A stretch of 64,000 nt of DNA from NCBI GenBank assembly GCA_013122435.1, contig WYDT01000005.1:62001-126000 (forward strand). Direction: 5' to 3'. Shown piece by piece: positions 61,977 through 64,000 of the stretch. The notes under the pieces were generated by a model. The model had not been told where the DNA came from, did not search any database, and saw nothing but the letters and a program-made list of their open reading frames with translations. Source of the stretch: Chloroflexi bacterium AL-N1 (GTDB lineage: Bacteria > Chloroflexota > Chloroflexia > Chloroflexales > Roseiflexaceae). A program made the position numbers and the translations under genes. The first letter of the stretch is position 1, and every line of letters starts with the position of its first letter.

Positions 61977-63827
61977 ATGACTCCCGACATGCTACTCGTT
62001 TTCGGTATATTGGCGGTAACGATTATTTTATTTGTAAGTGATCGTCTGCGTCTTGATCTGATTGCTATCCTGGCCTTACTAGCTTTACTATTAACAGAGG
62101 TACTCACACTGGATGAAGCTTTGGCGGGCTTCTCTGATCCGATTGTGTTGATTATTGCTGGATTGTTTATTGTTGGGGGTGGTTTGTTTCAAACAGGTGT
62201 GGCCAATAAGCTTGGAAGCTGGCTTGCCCGTGTGGCCGGTGAGAATGAAATAACCATGATTGTGTTGATTATGATCATTGTGGCCATCCTATCGGCCTTT
62301 ATTAGTTCAACAGGAACCGTGGCCGTATTTTTGCCCATCGTTGTGAGTCTGGCCTTAAACGCCAAAATAAGTCCCTCGCGCCTCCTTATGCCACTCTCGT
62401 TTGCGTCATTACTTGGTGGTATGCTTACGCTTATTGGTACGCCACCCAACATTGTCGTGAGTGATCAGTTGAGAGACCAGGGTTTGGCACCATTTGACTT
62501 CTTTGCTTTTACGCCTATTGGCTTGGTCATGTTTGCCATTGGTGTCGTGTTTATGGTGTTTGCTGGTCGTTATCTGATACCAGAGCGTGCATCAACCCAG
62601 TCTACAGGCGCCGAAGAAGAACATACAGCCCAAACACCTCTTAACGATATTGCTACTACCTATCAGTTGCCTGGCAACATGTTCCGTTTGCGCTTACGGC
62701 GATCTTCTCCTCTGACAGGTCTGACGCTGGCACAGGCCGATTTACGCAATCGTTATTATGTGAATGTGCTCGAAAAACAGGCATGGCCAGATCGGTATGC
62801 TGATCCTTTGCCTGCCCATCCAGTGACACCGGAAACTGTTTTGGAAACATATGACATTCTTCACGTGCAGGGTACTCCTGAGCAAATAGCGCGGTTGGCA
62901 CGCGAGCAGGCGCTAGGTGTGCTCCCGACCAATGGTGATGAAGATCGAATCATGTCAAGAGAATTGGGCCTTGTAGAGGTGTTACTTACGCCAAACTCAC
63001 GCCTAATAGGACAAACCTTGAAAGATGTCCATTTTCGCCGCACCTATGGAGCAACGGTGCTTTCAGTCTTGCGGATGGGGAAACCTTTGGAGACAGATCT
63101 GGCCGAAACACCTTTTCAATTTGGGGATACGCTGCTGGTCGAGGGGACGTGGGTAAGCATTGATAGATTGTTACGCAGACGCCAGGACTTTGTGGTCGTT
63201 GGACAACCACGTGAGATGGCTGAGGCACCACAGCGCACCGAACGAGCCTCTATTGCGATAGCTATTATGTTGGGTATGTTATTGTTACTCACCTTTCAGA
63301 TCATCCCGACTGCTGTAGCGGTGTTACTGGCTGCCGCCGCGATGGTTTTGTTCAGGTGTTTGTCAATGGAAGAAGCCTATCAATCAATGAATTGGGAAAG
63401 TATTGTATTGATTGCCGGGATGTTACCAATCGCGACCGCCCTTCAGAAAACGGGAGGTATCGATTTTATTGCGAATGGACTGACCAACTCTTTTGGTACA
63501 TTCGGGCCATTGGCGCTCATGCTCGGTTTGTTTCTGTTGACGTCAGCTTTTAGCCAGTTTATTTCCAACACGGCTACGACCGTGCTAGTGGCTCCGATTG
63601 CCTATCAAGCGGCGCTAAGCCTCGATGTGTCTGCGTATCCGTTGCTGATGACCGTTGCTATTGCGGCGTCGACTGCATTCGCGACGCCCATCGCATCACC
63701 CGTCAATACATTGATACTTGGCCCCGGTGGCTACCGTTTTGGCGACTTTGCAAAAGTAGGTGTTCCGCTCCAGGTATTGATTATGCTTGCAACACTGGTG
63801 GTGGTACCGTTCTTTTTCCCTTTGTAG
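61977..63827 (+). CDS. SLC13/DASS transporter with TrkA-C domains
   Basis: The 616-residue transporter has about eleven transmembrane helices in two halves, with two cytosolic TrkA-C (RCK-C) domains between them (about 225-405, RSSPLTGLTLAQADLRNRYY and TPNSRLIGQTLKDVHFRR). The family signature SSTGTVAVFLPIVVSLA and LIGTPPNIVVSDQL occurs in the first half, SNTATTVLVAPIAYQAA and ASPVNTLILGPGGYRFGDF in the second. Members carry sulfate, dicarboxylates or similar anions with Na+. The TrkA-C domains suggest ligand control, possibly by a nucleotide such as cyclic-di-AMP, which is speculation. Confidence 0.92.
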   Translation: MTPDMLLVFGILAVTIILFVSDRLRLDLIAILALLALLLTEVLTLDEALAGFSDPIVLIIAGLFIVGGGLFQTGVANKLGSWLARVAGENEITMIVLIMIIVAILSAFISSTGTVAVFLPIVVSLALNAKISPSRLLMPLSFASLLGGMLTLIGTPPNIVVSDQLRDQGLAPFDFFAFTPIGLVMFAIGVVFMVFAGRYLIPERASTQSTGAEEEHTAQTPLNDIATTYQLPGNMFRLRLRRSSPLTGLTLAQADLRNRYYVNVLEKQAWPDRYADPLPAHPVTPETVLETYDILHVQGTPEQIARLAREQALGVLPTNGDEDRIMSRELGLVEVLLTPNSRLIGQTLKDVHFRRTYGATVLSVLRMGKPLETDLAETPFQFGDTLLVEGTWVSIDRLLRRRQDFVVVGQPREMAEAPQRTERASIAIAIMLGMLLLLTFQIIPTAVAVLLAAAAMVLFRCLSMEEAYQSMNWESIVLIAGMLPIATALQKTGGIDFIANGLTNSFGTFGPLALMLGLFLLTSAFSQFISNTATTVLVAPIAYQAALSLDVSAYPLLMTVAIAASTAFATPIASPVNTLILGPGGYRFGDFAKVGVPLQVLIMLATLVVVPFFFPL

Positions 63828-63912
63828 GCAACATATTGAGGTGATTACTGGCCATTTGCAATCTCGCAGTATCATGGTGACGTCGAAAACATATGCAGAT
63901 AGAGATAAACAT

Positions 63913-64000
63913 ATGCGAATCGTTCTCAGTGGATCATTTTGGTGTCAACCTATTGTGGGAAGTGGCCAGTATCTCCATGGTCTCTTACGTTATTTACCAC
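63913..64000 (+). CDS. Probable glycosyltransferase, 5' part only
   Basis: The frame starts at the ATG at 63913 (MRIVLSGSFWCQPIVGSGQY) and runs off the window at 29 residues. The beginning, an RIVLSG strand followed by a G-S-G loop and then LHGLLRYLP, is like the N-terminus of family 4 glycosyltransferases, but too little is visible to be sure. No convincing ribosome site precedes it. Confidence 0.5.
   Translation, partial: MRIVLSGSFWCQPIVGSGQYLHGLLRYLP

Noticed and set aside
61784-62107. 107-residue minus-strand frame upstream of the SLC13 gene
   Set aside because: Overlaps the start of the transporter in antisense, low complexity Ser/Arg text, no ribosome site.

Overview
The window looks like chromosomal DNA of a Chloroflexota bacterium (class Chloroflexia is my best guess; genus not determinable by eye). 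The reasons are a DUF4058 protein, several DUF2029/DUF2079-type membrane glycosyltransferase-like proteins, a DUF11-repeat surface protein ending in the short VFLPIV motif often seen at Chloroflexota C-termini, a Flp-type prepilin, a PASTA kinase and a phasin-like protein. I see no lipopolysaccharide genes. Promoters with TTGACA/TATAAT-like boxes and GGAGG ribosome sites are common and easy to read.

Layout. 1-7.5 kb: a DUF3386 operon running off the left edge, DUF4058, nucleoside hydrolase, an RNase H-fold nuclease, a PASTA Ser/Thr kinase and an M20 dipeptidase. 7.6-17.3 kb: seven consecutive minus-strand genes for membrane glycosyltransferases and sugar transferases, preceded upstream by a large DUF11 surface protein (17.4-21.0 kb). 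21.2-25.5 kb: holB, a degenerate receiver protein, fabF, uppP. 25.8-38.5 kb: a small basic protein, a phospholipase D-like protein, a GT4, dgkA, ybeY, a PgpH-type HD phosphodiesterase, yqeY, gmk, rqcH, a Flp prepilin, folP and ribosomal protein L25. 38.6-50.8 kb: a tiny ORF gene with a near-perfect promoter, a LysM lipoprotein, a cyclic-di-AMP receptor, two GT4s around an RsbR-like STAS protein, a permease/TIGR03943 pair with a decayed phosphoesterase between them, hpf with a short ORF upstream, a radical SAM protein, another membrane mannosyltransferase and an alpha/beta hydrolase. 51.0-56.1 kb: a membrane protein/XRE pair, phasin, SCP2, SH3, TerB, a nucleotidyltransferase and an orphan ribbon-helix-helix antitoxin. 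60.9-64 kb: tRNA-Leu(UAA), a 48-residue membrane protein, fabZ, an SLC13 transporter and the start of a GT4-like gene.

The part that stands out is 56.1-60.7 kb. This visibly AT-rich three-gene operon lies directly downstream of the 3' end of tRNA-Leu. It encodes a C5-cytosine DNA methyltransferase, a 786-residue protein with two GHKL ATPase modules (an Hsp90/MutL-like one at the N-terminus and a histidine-kinase one at the C-terminus), and a receiver domain fused to a HEPN-like domain carrying an RNFLAH motif. I read it as a candidate phosphorelay-type defence island in which methylation, damage or infection sensing and an RNase-like effector are coupled. No integrase or classical restriction nuclease is present. 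The domain calls come from motifs I can see; the defence role is inference.

How the rest fits together. The window is dominated by cell-surface building: polyprenyl-phosphate sugar transfer (GT2, DUF2029, DUF2079, MptA/B-like proteins), undecaprenyl phosphate recycling (uppP, dgkA) and secreted proteins (DUF11, LysM, SH3). A second theme is ribosome maintenance (hpf, rqcH, ybeY, L25). Cyclic-di-AMP signalling shows up twice, as a PgpH-type phosphodiesterase and a short DarA-like receptor.
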